In this document: positions 1 to 7,545 of the stretch, in pieces
Position numbering within the stretch: the first letter of the stretch is position 1
How the letters are laid out: every line of letters begins with the position of its first letter
From: CAZFDE01 sp964517795
GTDB taxonomy: Bacteria; Planctomycetota; Phycisphaerae; Sedimentisphaerales; Anaerobacaceae
Reading direction: 5' to 3'
Length of the DNA stretch: 13,443 nucleotides
NCBI GenBank assembly: GCA_964517795.1
Contig: CAZFDE010000071.1
Span: 1 to 13,443 of the forward strand
Notes under the pieces: generated by a model
What the model saw: only the letters and a program-made list of their open reading frames with translations
Told to the model about the DNA's origin: nothing
Databases searched by the model: none
Position numbers and translations under genes: made by a program

Positions 1-55
1 CTTTTAGCCCAATAATAAGGATTTTCCAATGAAGATGCCGCTTTTCAACCCAAAA

Positions 56-111
56 CCGAGGCCCGAGCCACGAGCCCCGAATCACGAATCCCGAACGACG
101 TATCCCGATTA
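56..111. repeat. Degenerate heptamer tandem repeat (eight units)
   Basis: Eight consecutive 7-base units fit the consensus (C/A)CGANNC. Seven of them keep the CGA core; the seventh unit reads ACGTATC. The last unit runs into the stop codon of hisF (TAA on the minus strand at 109-111), so the array lies immediately downstream of the hisHF pair. Period-7 arrays of this kind resemble the short tandemly repeated sequences seen between genes in some bacteria. No function can be read from the sequence. It does not form an obvious hairpin and has no T-run, so I do not call it a terminator. Confidence 0.75.
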
Positions 112-873
112 GAGATTCATGGGGATGCCTTTGTCTTTGAGGTACTGCTTCATATCGTTAATGGTGTAGTTGCCGAAGTGGGTGATCGAGGCCATCAGCA
201 CCGCGTCCGCCCCGCCGGCAATGATCGCATCGTAAAGATGATCGAGCGTGCCCGCGCCGCCGGAGGCGATCACGGGGATATTGACCGCGTCGGAAACGGC
301 CTTGTTAAGTTCGTTATCGTAGCCCGCCTTGGTGCCGTCGGCGTCCATACTGGTCAACAGGATTTCGCCGGCGCCGCGGTCCTCACCCTGCCTGGCCCAT
401 TCGACGACGTCGATATCGGTCGGCTCGGTGCCCGCCTTGACGCAGACCTGCCATTTGCCCTGCTGCTTCTTCGAGCGGCGTGCATCGATCGCCAGGACCA
501 CGCACTGGTTGCCGAAGCGTTTAGCGCCTTCAGTGATCAATTTGGGATTCGTAACCGCGGCCGTATTGATCGAGATCTTCTCGGCACCGCTTCGAAGCAG
601 TTCGTCGATCTGGCCGACCTCGGAGATCCCGCCGCCGACCGTAAACGGGATAAAAACATTTTTGGCGACCTCGCGGACCAGATCGACAATCGTCTTTCGC
701 GAGCGGATCGTTGCGGTAATATCGAGAAAGACCAGCTCGTCGGCACCCTCCTCGCTGTAGCGGGCGCCCAGTTCGACCGGGTCGCCGGCATCGCGGAGGT
801 TAAGGAAATTGACCCCTTTGACTACACGGTTATCTTTGACATCGAGACAGGGAATAATTCGTTTGGCGAGCAT
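109..873 (-). CDS. hisF: Imidazole glycerol phosphate synthase, cyclase subunit HisF
   Basis: HisF is the (beta/alpha)8-barrel subunit of imidazole glycerol phosphate synthase, a cytoplasmic enzyme of histidine biosynthesis. It uses ammonia delivered by HisH to convert PRFAR into imidazole glycerol phosphate and AICAR, the latter feeding purine synthesis. The 254-residue length is typical. The N-terminus reads KRIIPCLDVK, which places the first catalytic aspartate at residue 11, and the second (VLAID) falls at residue 130, the canonical positions. Phosphate-binding glycine motifs TVGGG (about 78-82) and the later ASGGAG are present. The start codon overlaps the hisH stop codon by one base (TAATG), so translation is probably coupled. 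The frame is intact with no sign of decay. Identification is near certain. Confidence 0.98.
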   Translation of the reverse strand: MLAKRIIPCLDVKDNRVVKGVNFLNLRDAGDPVELGARYSEEGADELVFLDITATIRSRKTIVDLVREVAKNVFIPFTVGGGISEVGQIDELLRSGAEKISINTAAVTNPKLITEGAKRFGNQCVVLAIDARRSKKQQGKWQVCVKAGTEPTDIDVVEWARQGEDRGAGEILLTSMDADGTKAGYDNELNKAVSDAVNIPVIASGGAGTLDHLYDAIIAGGADAVLMASITHFGNYTINDMKQYLKDKGIPMNL

Positions 874-1481
874 TATCGTTTCCCGTAACAGATATCAGCA
901 AAGTTCTGCAGCAGTGCCAGCCCGGTGCGGCCGCTCTTTTCCGGGTGAAACTGCGTGCCGTAAACATTTTTTTTCTGCACGGCCGCGGGCAGCTCGAAGC
1001 CGTAATCGGTATAGGCGAATGTCGCCTCATTATCTTCAACCAGCGAAAAATACGAATGGGCAAAGTAAAAATGCTTTTTCTCGCCCAGATTCGCTAACAG
1101 GTCGATCTGCGGGGGCATTTGGACCTCGTTCCAGCCCATATGCGGGATAACCTCGGTTTCGGGCAGCCGGGTCACTTTGCCCTTGATCAGGCCCAGCCCG
1201 GCGTGGGTGCCGTGTTCGCAGCTTTCCTGAAACAGAAGCTGATAGCCGACGCAAATACCCAAAAGCGGTATTCCTATATTCGCCTGGGTTTTCACAACAT
1301 CGGCCAGATTCCCCAAGGCCTGCATAGCATAGCCGAACGCCGCAACTCCAGGCAGGACAAGGCCTTGCGCAGAGTTAATCTCATCGGGATCGGCACTGAG
1401 CCGCACATCGCACCCGATAAATTCAAAGGCGTTACAGACGCTTTTGACATTACCCACATTGTAATCGATCACAATTATCAT
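873..1481 (-). CDS. hisH: Imidazole glycerol phosphate synthase, glutaminase subunit HisH
   Basis: HisH is the class I glutamine amidotransferase subunit that hydrolyses glutamine and passes ammonia to HisF. At 202 residues it has the usual length. The sequence starts IIVIDYNVGN. The nucleophile elbow GICVGYQLL puts the catalytic cysteine at residue 77, and the QFHPEKSG motif supplies His179 and Glu181 of the triad. The oxyanion-strand motif LPGVAAF is at 43-49. The family more often has GICLGMQ at the elbow; the V and Y here are conservative changes. The gene is first of a two-gene unit with hisF and is transcribed away from glmS. No strong Shine-Dalgarno sequence precedes the ATG. Confidence 0.97.
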   Translation of the reverse strand: MIIVIDYNVGNVKSVCNAFEFIGCDVRLSADPDEINSAQGLVLPGVAAFGYAMQALGNLADVVKTQANIGIPLLGICVGYQLLFQESCEHGTHAGLGLIKGKVTRLPETEVIPHMGWNEVQMPPQIDLLANLGEKKHFYFAHSYFSLVEDNEATFAYTDYGFELPAAVQKKNVYGTQFHPEKSGRTGLALLQNFADICYGKR

Positions 1482-1553
1482 ATCTGCTTATATTGAGCAT
1501 TCGATTAATTTATTTCACAGGTTCGGTAAAATGTGTTAGACTTTATGCCGACT

Positions 1554-1583
1554 ACTATACACATAACCCAATGCACGTTTCAA
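1554..1583 (-). promoter_or_regulatory. Candidate promoter for hisHF
   Basis: On the minus strand TTGAAA (1583-1578) is followed after 18 bases by TATAGT (1559-1554), a good match to a sigma-70-type promoter. Transcription would begin near 1547 and give a leader of roughly 65 bases before hisH. I see no attenuator-like run of histidine codons in that leader. The call comes from reading consensus boxes only. Confidence 0.5.
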
Positions 1584-1604
1584 GAACATTTGACTGGTTC
1601 GTCG

Positions 1605-1610
1605 TATAAT
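1605..1610 (+). promoter_or_regulatory. Candidate -10 box for glmS
   Basis: A perfect TATAAT lies 35 bases before the glmS start. The nearest -35-like element, TTGACT at 1590-1595, is only 9 bases upstream, too close to pair with it. A GATAAT at 1616-1621 lies 20 bases from the TTGACT, which is too far. The box is therefore tentative. There is no room or sequence for a glmS ribozyme in this leader. Confidence 0.35.
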
Positions 1611-1645
1611 GCTTTGATAATTTCGTTTTTTGACAGGAAATAAAC

Positions 1646-3514
1646 ATGTGTGGAATCGTTGCTTACCTGGGAAATAAAAGTGCTCAACCAATCCTTCTGG
1701 AGGGCTTGAAACGGCTGGAATACCGCGGCTATGACTCGGCGGGGATCGCCCTGCTGCACGAAGGGGGATTCGCGGTCAAGAAGACCAGCGGCCGCATCAG
1801 TGTATTGGAAGATATTCTCGAGCCGGCCCAGGCGAATGATGTACTGGGAATCGGGCATACCCGCTGGGCAACCCACGGCGAACCGAATACCACCAATGCG
1901 CATCCGCACGTGGATTATACCGGTAAGATCGTCGTGGTGCATAACGGCATTATCGAAAATTATGCGACCCTGAAGACGTGGCTTCAAAGCGAAGGCGCAG
2001 AATTTGTCACCGATACCGATACCGAGGTGATCGCCAATTTGATCGGGTATTTTTATGTGAACTGCGATTCGAACGGCGATCTGAAAAAACTGGACGGACA
2101 GGACAAATTCGAATGGGCCGTGCAGCGGGCGCTGCATGAGGTGCACGGGACCTACGGGCTGGCGATCTTGTGTACGGATTATCCCGATACACTGATCGGA
2201 GCCAAGAAAGGCAGCCCGCTGATCCTCGGGGTCGGCAAGAACGATTATATTCTCGCATCGGACGCTTCGGCGATCATCGAGCATACCGAGCAGGCGATTT
2301 ATCTGTCGGATAACGAGATGGTAGTCGCGACGCCCGAGCGTTTTGGCACCAAGACGATCGATAACGTGATCGTAACCAAAACATTGAGCCAGATCGAATT
2401 TTCGCTCGAACAGATCGAACTGGGCGGTTTTGAGCATCATATGCTCAAGGAGATTTTCGAGCAGCCCAAATCGCTGCGGACTTGTATGGGCGGGCGGATC
2501 GATAAGACCAACGGATCAATCAAACTCGGCGGGATTGCCAATCACCTGCGAGAACTGACGCGGACGAAAAAAATCATCCTGACCGCCTGCGGGACGGCGT
2601 TTCATGCGGGTCTGGTCGGTGAATACCTGTTCGAGCAGTTGGCACGAATTCCATCGGAAACCGAATATGCCAGCGAATTTCGGTATCGCAATCCGATCAT
2701 CGAGGACGGCACGGCGGTGATCGCGATCAGCCAGTCCGGCGAGACGGCTGACACGCTGGCGGCGATCGAACAGGCCAAGGAACGCGGCGCGACGGTATTC
2801 GGGTTGGTGAATGTGGTTGGCTCGTCCATCGCGCGGCTGACCGATGCGGGCGTCTATCTTCACGTCGGGCCGGAAATCGGCGTTGCCAGCACCAAGGCGT
2901 TTACAGCTCAGGTAGCGGTATTATCCATGTTGGCGATCGAGCTGGCACGGCGGCGGCATATCAACAGCAGCTACGCCTGTGAATTGATGGATGCGCTGTC
3001 GAAAATTCCGGATCATATCGAGCGGATCCTCGAGCAATCGGAGTATATCAAAGAGATCGCATCGGCTAATATCAACCAGAATAACTGGTTGTTTTTGGGA
3101 CGCGGATTTAACTTCCCGGTAGCGTTGGAAGGCGCTTTGAAGCTTAAGGAAATCAGCTATATTCATGCCGAGGGTCTGCCGGCGGCGGAGATGAAACACG
3201 GGCCCATCGCCCTGATTGTCGATGGAATGCCTGCGGTGTTTATCGCCACAGCCGGGCCGCAGTATGACAAGATCATGGGCAATATCGAGGAAGTTCGGGC
3301 CCGCGGGGGCCGCACGATCGTCGTGGCGACCGAAGGCGATGAGAATATCAAAAAACATGCCGATCACCTGATCGCGGTGCCGGATGTGCCGGAGCTGCTG
3401 CAGCCGATGGTAACGGTGCTGCCGCTGCAATTGATGGCGTATCATGCGGCCGTGCTGCGCGGCCATGACGTGGACAAACCGCGAAATCTCGCCAAAAGCG
3501 TCACGGTTGAATAA
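1646..3514 (+). CDS. glmS: Glutamine-fructose-6-phosphate aminotransferase (isomerizing) GlmS
   Basis: GlmS makes glucosamine-6-phosphate from fructose-6-phosphate and glutamine, the first committed step toward UDP-N-acetylglucosamine for peptidoglycan and lipopolysaccharide. The N-terminal Ntn glutaminase domain begins MCGIVAYLG, so Cys2 becomes the N-terminal nucleophile after Met removal. The motifs HTRWATHG and HNGIIENY follow. Two SIS isomerase domains come after it: CGTAFHAG begins the first (about 315), SQSGETADT is the sugar-phosphate loop, and EGLPAAEMKHGPIALI carries the conserved Glu and His of the second. The C-terminus DKPRNLAKSVTVE is the classic ending. At 622 residues it is slightly longer than the about 609 residues of the E. 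coli enzyme, owing to an insert near residues 135-155 in the glutaminase domain. AGGA at 1635-1638 sits 7 bases before the ATG and fixes the start. Confidence 0.98.
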   Translation: MCGIVAYLGNKSAQPILLEGLKRLEYRGYDSAGIALLHEGGFAVKKTSGRISVLEDILEPAQANDVLGIGHTRWATHGEPNTTNAHPHVDYTGKIVVVHNGIIENYATLKTWLQSEGAEFVTDTDTEVIANLIGYFYVNCDSNGDLKKLDGQDKFEWAVQRALHEVHGTYGLAILCTDYPDTLIGAKKGSPLILGVGKNDYILASDASAIIEHTEQAIYLSDNEMVVATPERFGTKTIDNVIVTKTLSQIEFSLEQIELGGFEHHMLKEIFEQPKSLRTCMGGRIDKTNGSIKLGGIANHLRELTRTKKIILTACGTAFHAGLVGEYLFEQLARIPSETEYASEFRYRNPIIEDGTAVIAISQSGETADTLAAIEQAKERGATVFGLVNVVGSSIARLTDAGVYLHVGPEIGVASTKAFTAQVAVLSMLAIELARRRHINSSYACELMDALSKIPDHIERILEQSEYIKEIASANINQNNWLFLGRGFNFPVALEGALKLKEISYIHAEGLPAAEMKHGPIALIVDGMPAVFIATAGPQYDKIMGNIEEVRARGGRTIVVATEGDENIKKHADHLIAVPDVPELLQPMVTVLPLQLMAYHAAVLRGHDVDKPRNLAKSVTVE

Positions 3515-3534
3515 CCACAGAACTTTGATATAAT
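3507..3534 (+). promoter_or_regulatory. Promoter for the prepilin-like gene (extended -10)
   Basis: TTGAAT at 3507-3512 and TATAAT at 3529-3534 are separated by 16 bases. The -10 box is preceded by TGA, giving the extended form TGnTATAAT. The -35 box overlaps the last codons and stop of glmS, so the downstream gene can be transcribed independently of glmS. The start would fall near 3541, giving a leader of about 20 bases that holds the ribosome binding site. Confidence 0.6.
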
Positions 3535-3561
3535 TTTCATTTCTTTAATCAGGACTCCAGG

Positions 3562-4263
3562 ATGAGCCTTAGAGGCAATAATGCATTTACGCTGATCGAG
3601 CTGTTGGTCGTTATTGCGGTTATTGCAATGCTGCTGGCTATCCTTATGCCTTCGTTTTCCAAGGCCCGGTCGGTCGCCAAACGGATCAAATGCCAGAGCA
3701 ATCTCAAGCAAATCGCTCTGGCCATGGAAATGTATGCCCAAAGCCATCACGATCGGTATCCGTGTGCTATGGATCCAATCTCCACAGATCCTTTTTATTG
3801 GCTTTGGATGGGTCGAGGATGGCGAGGGATGATGGAACCTTATTTTTCGACAAAGATCGATGCGAATAATCCAACGGTCCTATTGTGCCCGGCGGATAAA
3901 AGCACTGATTATGAGTCCACCAGTTACAGTTATTCGATGAGCTTTTATCACAATCCCGAGCAAATTGATACGATGAACAATACTGCCGCAACCTATTCGA
4001 ACCCCCAGCCTTCTATCCCGCAAAAATGCAGCAGCGTCAAACATCCATCCGGCAAAATCATGATCGGGGAGTGGACGAGTAATCACCAGCGGATTGAAGG
4101 TAAAGACAATGGCTGGTGGTGCTGGGAGGGAAGACGCAATTACTTGCTGGCGGATAACAGTATTGTCTTTCTCGAAGCAAAAAACATCCGCAAAGCCCGT
4201 GACGGTTGGCCGGATGCCAATCTGACGATCCATGGAATTTGGGGCGTTGATATCGTCCCATAA
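3562..4263 (+). CDS. Prepilin-type N-terminal cleavage/methylation domain protein (planctomycete pseudopilin-like)
   Basis: This 233-residue protein starts with a short basic leader and the type IV prepilin motif AFTLIELLVVIAVIA. The motif includes the glutamate that becomes residue 5 after cleavage, and a hydrophobic helix to about residue 31. The stretch KCQSNLKQIALAMEMYA (about 43-59) is the amphipathic continuation typical of the pseudopilin-like proteins abundant in Planctomycetota and related phyla. The C-terminal NYLLADNSIVFLEAKN resembles the ADGH/V ending of the H-X9-DG subclass, though the DG is replaced by DN. The residue before the cleavage site is Ala rather than the usual Gly, which prepilin peptidases tolerate less often. 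AGGA at 3551-3554, 7 bases upstream, supports the start. It would be membrane-anchored and then displayed by a type II secretion or pilus-like machine; its exact role is unknown. Confidence 0.85.
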   Translation: MSLRGNNAFTLIELLVVIAVIAMLLAILMPSFSKARSVAKRIKCQSNLKQIALAMEMYAQSHHDRYPCAMDPISTDPFYWLWMGRGWRGMMEPYFSTKIDANNPTVLLCPADKSTDYESTSYSYSMSFYHNPEQIDTMNNTAATYSNPQPSIPQKCSSVKHPSGKIMIGEWTSNHQRIEGKDNGWWCWEGRRNYLLADNSIVFLEAKNIRKARDGWPDANLTIHGIWGVDIVP

Positions 4264-4389
4264 AATCAATCTTTGCGTATCAAACCGTAATTTTAATATA
4301 TTTCAGTCCATCACACAAAATCCTCATTGTGCAAAGTACCTTGAGCAACAATGTTTAAGTCAGGGATTTTCGATTCTTATCGGCCTATA

Positions 4390-4476
4390 GACATGATGTA
4401 ATTATACATGTCATAAGCAGCCTCTTTCGTCTTGGCGTAGAGGATTATTTGATACAACCTGCATTAAGTACATGTC
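4390..4476. promoter_or_regulatory. Dyad and repeated TACATGTC in the gap before the signalling cassette
   Basis: The 293 bases between 4264 and 4556 contain no credible gene. Within them GACATG (4390-4395) and CATGTC (4407-4412) form an inverted repeat around an AT-rich centre, which itself holds ATGTA-ATTA-TACAT. The octamer TACATGTC at 4405-4412 recurs at 4469-4476, 64 bases further on. Both lie 80-170 bases ahead of the binding-protein gene and could be regulator binding sites for the cassette. I found no convincing promoter boxes: a TATAAA at 4521-4526 has no -35 partner at a usual distance. Confidence 0.3.
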
Positions 4477-4556
4477 GAAAAAAGTCGATTTTTACTTCCG
4501 TAACCGGGGGTATTCCCAGGTATAAACGAATTTCTGTTATTTGAACAAGACCTGAA

Positions 4557-5996
4557 TTGAAAACAGTACGATTGATAAAAGTATGGTTTTTTCTGATCCT
4601 TGTATCAGGATTGATGCAGCCTGTGAGGCTTTCTGCAAAAAGTCAGCAGGACCAGCTTGCAATCGTCTATACGCGTAATATTCGGCCGTATATCAGTCTG
4701 AAAAATAGAATCGTATCTCACCTCGAACGTGAATTTGATATCGGGGTTTATGAACTACAAGGCAATCAAAAAGATCGTCACATGGCCAAGGATATTCAAC
4801 GATTCGATGCGGATGTGATCTGTTGTTTTGGGGATACCGCACATCAGTTTTGTAAGCAAAACAATCTAAGGCCGCTGGTTTTGGCCTATGATACCGAGAT
4901 TTTTTCCGAGGGGTGTCCGTTCTGCCTGGTCGATTTTTTGAATCTGCCGGATAAACGGATCGGGGTCGTAGAACATGACGACTCCCATCAAGGTGATCAT
5001 GAAAAACTGTCTTTTTACGATTATGATTTTACATTCCTGTCCCCTGCATCGCTGACATGGCAACGTATTTCCCAGTCAGGCAATATAATCATCTTCGATG
5101 ACGGACTGGTTTTGATCAAAGCCCAATCGTCTGCTAAACCGCCCACAGATCCATCTGCCATTTTAATATCCGACAATCGATGTGATTATTACAATGAGAT
5201 TCATGAAACATGTTTGGCCTTATTGCCGAATATCGATCCTATCATTGACATAACCGACGTTGAGGCCAAAGACGTTTCGGCGACATTGGCCAACAGTAAC
5301 GATCAGGCCATCATCTGCATTGGTTCACCGGCCATGGCTTCTATCACTGAAATCTCTGTCAATAAACCGATATTTGTGGCGATCAAAGCCCATCCGTTTC
5401 ATCTGCACAATGCTGACCATACCCATTTTTCAGCGGTCACGATGTTTACCGAACCCCGGGATATAACCCGTGTTTTAACCGATATGATAGACGAGGACAT
5501 TCGTCTGGCTATCCCCTATTCCCCTCGTCGAACGGAATGGCTGGTACTTAAGACACTGCTGCACAAACATGAAAAAGTTCAATTCCACCCTATTCCTATC
5601 GAAAGCACGAAACAGGTTGGACACCTTATCGATCAATGCTTCCACGATTATGATGGCATGTGGATGATCCCGAACAAAGTTATTTCATCATCGGCTGCGA
5701 TGCGGATGATTTTAGAGGAATCGCTAAAAAATCAAAAAATATTAATCTCCATGATGCATCCGATCACCAAGGCGGGCGGCATGATCGGGATCAGCAGTGT
5801 CGGTAAAGACGATGCCAAACTGGCAGAAAAAGTCATTGAACTGATATACGAGTGCCTGCAGACACAAGGTAAAAAAGGGCATATTATTTCACCGCCCTCT
5901 TCGATTTCGTTGAATCTGCGGACATTGAAACGCATCCAATTAGACCCACCAAAAGAACTGATCCAGAGAGCGGATTATATTTACGGGAACGATTAA
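4557..5996 (+). CDS. Periplasmic ABC_sub_bind-type substrate-binding protein, probable sensor partner of the adjacent kinase
   Basis: This 479-residue secreted protein has a signal peptide (residues 1 to about 27: basic start, then the hydrophobic WFFLILVSGLM). The TTG at 4557 is chosen because an in-frame TGA lies at 4542-4544 and the next ATG would cut into the signal. Residues about 200-479 resemble the two-lobed ABC transporter substrate-binding family (ABC_sub_bind): the first lobe has AIICIGSPAMASI, and the second lobe ends with the typical SLNLRTLKRIQLDPP and ADYIY. Residues 32-115 look like a further copy of the first lobe (VICCFGDTAHQF). There is a CPFC pair at 120-123, and histidine clusters lie at 140-148 and 279-290. 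No ABC permease or ATPase gene adjoins it. It sits 1 base before a histidine kinase, so a role as the kinase's ligand receptor is inferred. The ligand is unknown. Confidence 0.75.
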   Translation: MKTVRLIKVWFFLILVSGLMQPVRLSAKSQQDQLAIVYTRNIRPYISLKNRIVSHLEREFDIGVYELQGNQKDRHMAKDIQRFDADVICCFGDTAHQFCKQNNLRPLVLAYDTEIFSEGCPFCLVDFLNLPDKRIGVVEHDDSHQGDHEKLSFYDYDFTFLSPASLTWQRISQSGNIIIFDDGLVLIKAQSSAKPPTDPSAILISDNRCDYYNEIHETCLALLPNIDPIIDITDVEAKDVSATLANSNDQAIICIGSPAMASITEISVNKPIFVAIKAHPFHLHNADHTHFSAVTMFTEPRDITRVLTDMIDEDIRLAIPYSPRRTEWLVLKTLLHKHEKVQFHPIPIESTKQVGHLIDQCFHDYDGMWMIPNKVISSSAAMRMILEESLKNQKILISMMHPITKAGGMIGISSVGKDDAKLAEKVIELIYECLQTQGKKGHIISPPSSISLNLRTLKRIQLDPPKELIQRADYIYGND

Positions 5997-5997
5997 C

Positions 5998-7530
5998 ATG
6001 AAATGGCCAACATATCACATGGGAAAAATAGGATTCCGCGGTCGCCTTCGATTCGGAATGATATTGGTAATCACACTGGTTGCTGCCCTGAGCATGGGCG
6101 CTTCCATCTACCTGCAAGTGCAGGGCCAGACCAAGTCGCTGGAAAAGCTGGGTAACTATATTGCGGTGAACCTGAGCATGAACAGTGAATTGGCAATCCT
6201 TTCTGAAGAAGCGACTAATGTTCAGGCGGCTCTGAATGCCGCACTGAGTGAAAACCAGGTGATCGGGGTATATATCTATTTGCCGGACGGAGAACTGTTG
6301 GCCAGCCGTGTTCGCAAAGGGCTGATGTACACCTTAACGGATTTCAACAGCCAGATCCAGTCGGACATCATCGAATCGAGCGACGCCACTTTTAATATGC
6401 CGACTACAACCGTGAACGGCCGTAATATCCATACCTTTTTCGCAAAAATCATGGTCGAAAAACCGGATGATGACATTTTCAATATCGAATCCAAACAGGA
6501 CCAATACAGCTATGGCGGCTTTGTTCGGGTGGATATGTCGCTGAGCGAATTAGCCGCGAAAAAGGCTGACATCTTTTACAAAAACCTTATGTTGATGCCG
6601 ATTTATACGCTCTTCGGTATCGCCGTGATTGGGATGATCTTCTCGCTGATCGTCGAAAAGCAAATTACCCGGCCGTTAAATCTACTTGAAGAAGCGGCTC
6701 GGGGCGTCTCCAGAGGTGACTTCAGCCAGCACATTGATATTACCACCCAAGATGAATTCGGTTCGCTGGCCTCATCGTTTAATAATATGAGCGCCCAATT
6801 ATCAAAAACGATCTACGAATTGAACAGCGCTAATGAGACACTGGAAAAAACGAACACAGAACTCGAAGAATTCAACTATATCGTTTCACATGATCTCCAG
6901 GAGCCGCTGCGAAAGGTTCATTCGTTCGGCCAATTCCTTATGGAAGATTGCGGTGAACAGCTTTCCGAGGAAGGCAAAAGCCATGTCGAGCGGATGCAGA
7001 ACGCCTCGGTAAAGATGAAACAACTGATCCAGGACCTGCTGAAGCTGTCACGAATCACCACTACCGAAAAAACATATACACCGGTCAATATGAATGAAGT
7101 TATCGCCCGTGTGCGGGACGACCTGTCTATGGCGATCGACGAAAGCAATGCGCAACTGACCAGCCATGACCTCCCGACGGTCATTGGCAACCGTACCCAA
7201 CTGACCCAGTTGTTTTTCAATCTGATCGGAAATGCAATCAAATACCGCAGCGATGAACGAACACTTTATATCGATATTTCTTATCAGGAAAAGGATGATG
7301 AGGTGATCTTTGCGATCGCCGATAATGGAATCGGAATCGAACCGCGTTACTTCGATAAGATATTCGGGGTATTTCAGCGGCTTCACCGGGATGAACAAAA
7401 ATACAAAGGAACCGGCATCGGCCTGGCCTTATGTAAAAAAGTCGTTAACGCGCATGGCGGCCGGATCTGGGCCGAGTCCGAACATGGCAAAGGAACCACC
7501 TTTTTCGTCAGTCTGAAAAAAGCAAATTAA
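5998..7530 (+). CDS. Membrane sensor histidine kinase (periplasmic sensor, HAMP, HisKA, HATPase)
   Basis: This is a 510-residue histidine kinase of the inner membrane. TM1 is at about 18-40, then an extracytoplasmic sensor of about 150 residues (41-195, resembling a CHASE-type domain with VIGVYIYLPDGELLAS), then TM2 at about 196-219. A HAMP domain (about 217-270) and a short coiled coil (270-292) follow. The phosphoacceptor helix carries NYIVSHDLQEPLRKV with His298, the SHDLQEPLR form typical of phytochrome-like kinases. The ATPase domain shows the N box NLIGNAIKY (408-416), DNGIGI (442-447), an FGVFQRL F box and GTGIGLALCKK (471-481). All catalytic motifs are intact, so it should be active. 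The start codon follows the stop of the binding protein by one base, implying coupled translation and joint function. It probably phosphorylates the receivers encoded next. Confidence 0.93.
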   Translation: MKWPTYHMGKIGFRGRLRFGMILVITLVAALSMGASIYLQVQGQTKSLEKLGNYIAVNLSMNSELAILSEEATNVQAALNAALSENQVIGVYIYLPDGELLASRVRKGLMYTLTDFNSQIQSDIIESSDATFNMPTTTVNGRNIHTFFAKIMVEKPDDDIFNIESKQDQYSYGGFVRVDMSLSELAAKKADIFYKNLMLMPIYTLFGIAVIGMIFSLIVEKQITRPLNLLEEAARGVSRGDFSQHIDITTQDEFGSLASSFNNMSAQLSKTIYELNSANETLEKTNTELEEFNYIVSHDLQEPLRKVHSFGQFLMEDCGEQLSEEGKSHVERMQNASVKMKQLIQDLLKLSRITTTEKTYTPVNMNEVIARVRDDLSMAIDESNAQLTSHDLPTVIGNRTQLTQLFFNLIGNAIKYRSDERTLYIDISYQEKDDEVIFAIADNGIGIEPRYFDKIFGVFQRLHRDEQKYKGTGIGLALCKKVVNAHGGRIWAESEHGKGTTFFVSLKKAN

Positions 7531-7545
7531 TTGAGAGGATAAAAA

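Noticed and set aside
178..888. Long plus-strand open frame (236 codons) opposite hisF
   Set aside because: It is a codon-bias shadow of the unmistakable hisF on the other strand; its product has no recognisable domain and is rich in Asp, Arg and Gly.
1482..1645. glmS ribozyme in the glmS leader
   Set aside because: The leader is AT-rich with no matching pseudoknot structure, and the ribozyme is known mainly from Firmicutes and relatives.
1580..2440. Minus-strand open frame (286 codons) opposite glmS
   Set aside because: It overlaps the 5' part of a fully conserved glmS and reads as an antisense shadow with no family motif.
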